This document shows, piece by piece, positions 5,608 through 6,067 of a DNA stretch of 6,067 bases (positions are counted from its first letter, which is position 1; each line of letters begins with the position of its first letter). The notes beneath the pieces were generated by a model that worked only from the letters and a program-made list of their open reading frames with translations, was not told the origin of the DNA and did not search any database. Made by a program: the position numbers and the translations under genes. This DNA comes from Thermoproteota archaeon. Its GTDB lineage: Archaea; Korarchaeota; Korarchaeia; Korarchaeales; Korarchaeaceae. The stretch lies in the NCBI GenBank assembly GCA_015521385.1, contig WAOH01000095.1, positions 1 through 6,067 of the forward strand, written 5' to 3'.

Positions 5608-6067
5608 ATGCCCATGAGACCGGAAGGAGTGATCCCTCCCCACGTTACCCCCTTCAACGAGGACGGGTCCCTGGATCTGAACTCCCTCGAGAGGCTCATC
5701 GGCTTCTGGCTGGATGCTGGCGTTCACGCCCTCGCCACCTGCGCCAGCAATGGCGAGGGACCCCTCCTCTCCAAGGAGGAGAGGGTTCAGGTGATAAGGA
5801 GGGTCGTGGATTCCGTCGGCGGCCAAGTCCCGGTTATCGCGGGGGTGGCGTCTCCGTCGACGAGGGACGTCCTCTCCCAGGTCAGGGACTCCGAGAGGGC
5901 GGGTGCCGACGCTATCCTGCTAACCCCTCCCTACTACTTCAAGCCCTCTGAGAGGGAGCTCAGGGAGCACTACTCGGTAATCGCGAGGGAGACGGGCTTA
6001 CCCCTGATCCTCTACAACGTCCCCAAGTTCGTAGGATACAACCTGCCCATGGGCATGATCAAGGAGC
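5608..6067 (+). CDS. DapA/N-acetylneuraminate-lyase superfamily aldolase, partial (3' end outside the window)
   Basis: The first 153 residues of a class I (Schiff-base) aldolase; the family usually runs about 290-300 residues. The TIM-barrel start GVIPPHVTPFNEDGSLD (7-23), CASNGEGPLLSKEER (45-59), VIAGVAS (76-82), GADAILLTPPYYFKP (99-113) and LILYNVP (133-139) are characteristic. Y136 is the conserved active-site tyrosine, while the Schiff-base lysine, expected some 25-30 residues later, lies beyond the window. The substrate loop reads ASNGE where dihydrodipicolinate synthases have GTTGE, so lysine-pathway DapA is doubtful. Aldolases acting on 2-keto-3-deoxy sugar acids or other 2-oxo acids are alternatives. 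ATG at 5608 is chosen for its 26-nt distance from TTATAG; ATG at 5614 would remove two residues. The superfamily is certain and the substrate open. Confidence 0.92.
   Translation, partial: MPMRPEGVIPPHVTPFNEDGSLDLNSLERLIGFWLDAGVHALATCASNGEGPLLSKEERVQVIRRVVDSVGGQVPVIAGVASPSTRDVLSQVRDSERAGADAILLTPPYYFKPSERELREHYSVIARETGLPLILYNVPKFVGYNLPMGMIKE

Overview
The window looks like chromosomal DNA from an archaeon, most likely a hyperthermophilic member of the Thermoproteota/Korarchaeota side of the tree. The support is a GC-rich genome in which arginine is almost always AGG/AGA and isoleucine often ATA, ribosome-binding sites of the archaeal type (GGAGGTGAT), and starts without such a site that sit about 26 nt downstream of A/T-rich boxes, as in leaderless archaeal transcripts. 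The protein families are also typically archaeal. The lineage below the archaeal level is a guess.

Layout. (1) Positions 1-2555, plus strand: a tightly packed operon of four genes. They are a small acidic protein of unknown function, two paralogous MinD/Mrp-type ATPases each carrying an inserted 2x[4Fe-4S] ferredoxin domain, and a small NifX/NifB-C-type (dinitrogenase iron-molybdenum cofactor family) protein. The first three genes are joined by stop/start overlaps and the fourth follows after 14 nt with a perfect Shine-Dalgarno. The promoter lies upstream of the window. (2) 2587-3357, plus: a complete short-chain dehydrogenase/reductase (SDR) of the classical FabG-like type. (3) 3338-4507, minus: a 12-helix polysaccharide/lipid-oligosaccharide flippase of the Wzx/RfbX type, whose 3' end overlaps the SDR gene tail to tail by 20 nt. 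(4) 4583-5569, plus: a DHH-DHHA1 phosphoesterase, divergent from the flippase and apparently served by a shared A/T-rich promoter box. (5) 5608-end, plus: the N-terminal half of a DapA/N-acetylneuraminate-lyase superfamily aldolase, cut by the window edge.

The part that works as a unit is the first operon. Ferredoxin-inserted MinD-type ATPases encoded next to NifX-like proteins are also found in the orange-protein (ORP) loci of sulfate reducers, where a Mo-Cu sulfide cluster is carried by a NifX-like protein. By analogy, the operon here may assemble or carry a metal-sulfur cluster, with the unknown first gene as a dedicated partner. The remaining genes are single transcription units with no obvious shared pathway.

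No tRNA, rRNA, CRISPR array, insertion sequence or sizeable repeat was seen, and there is no gene-free stretch longer than about 80 nt.
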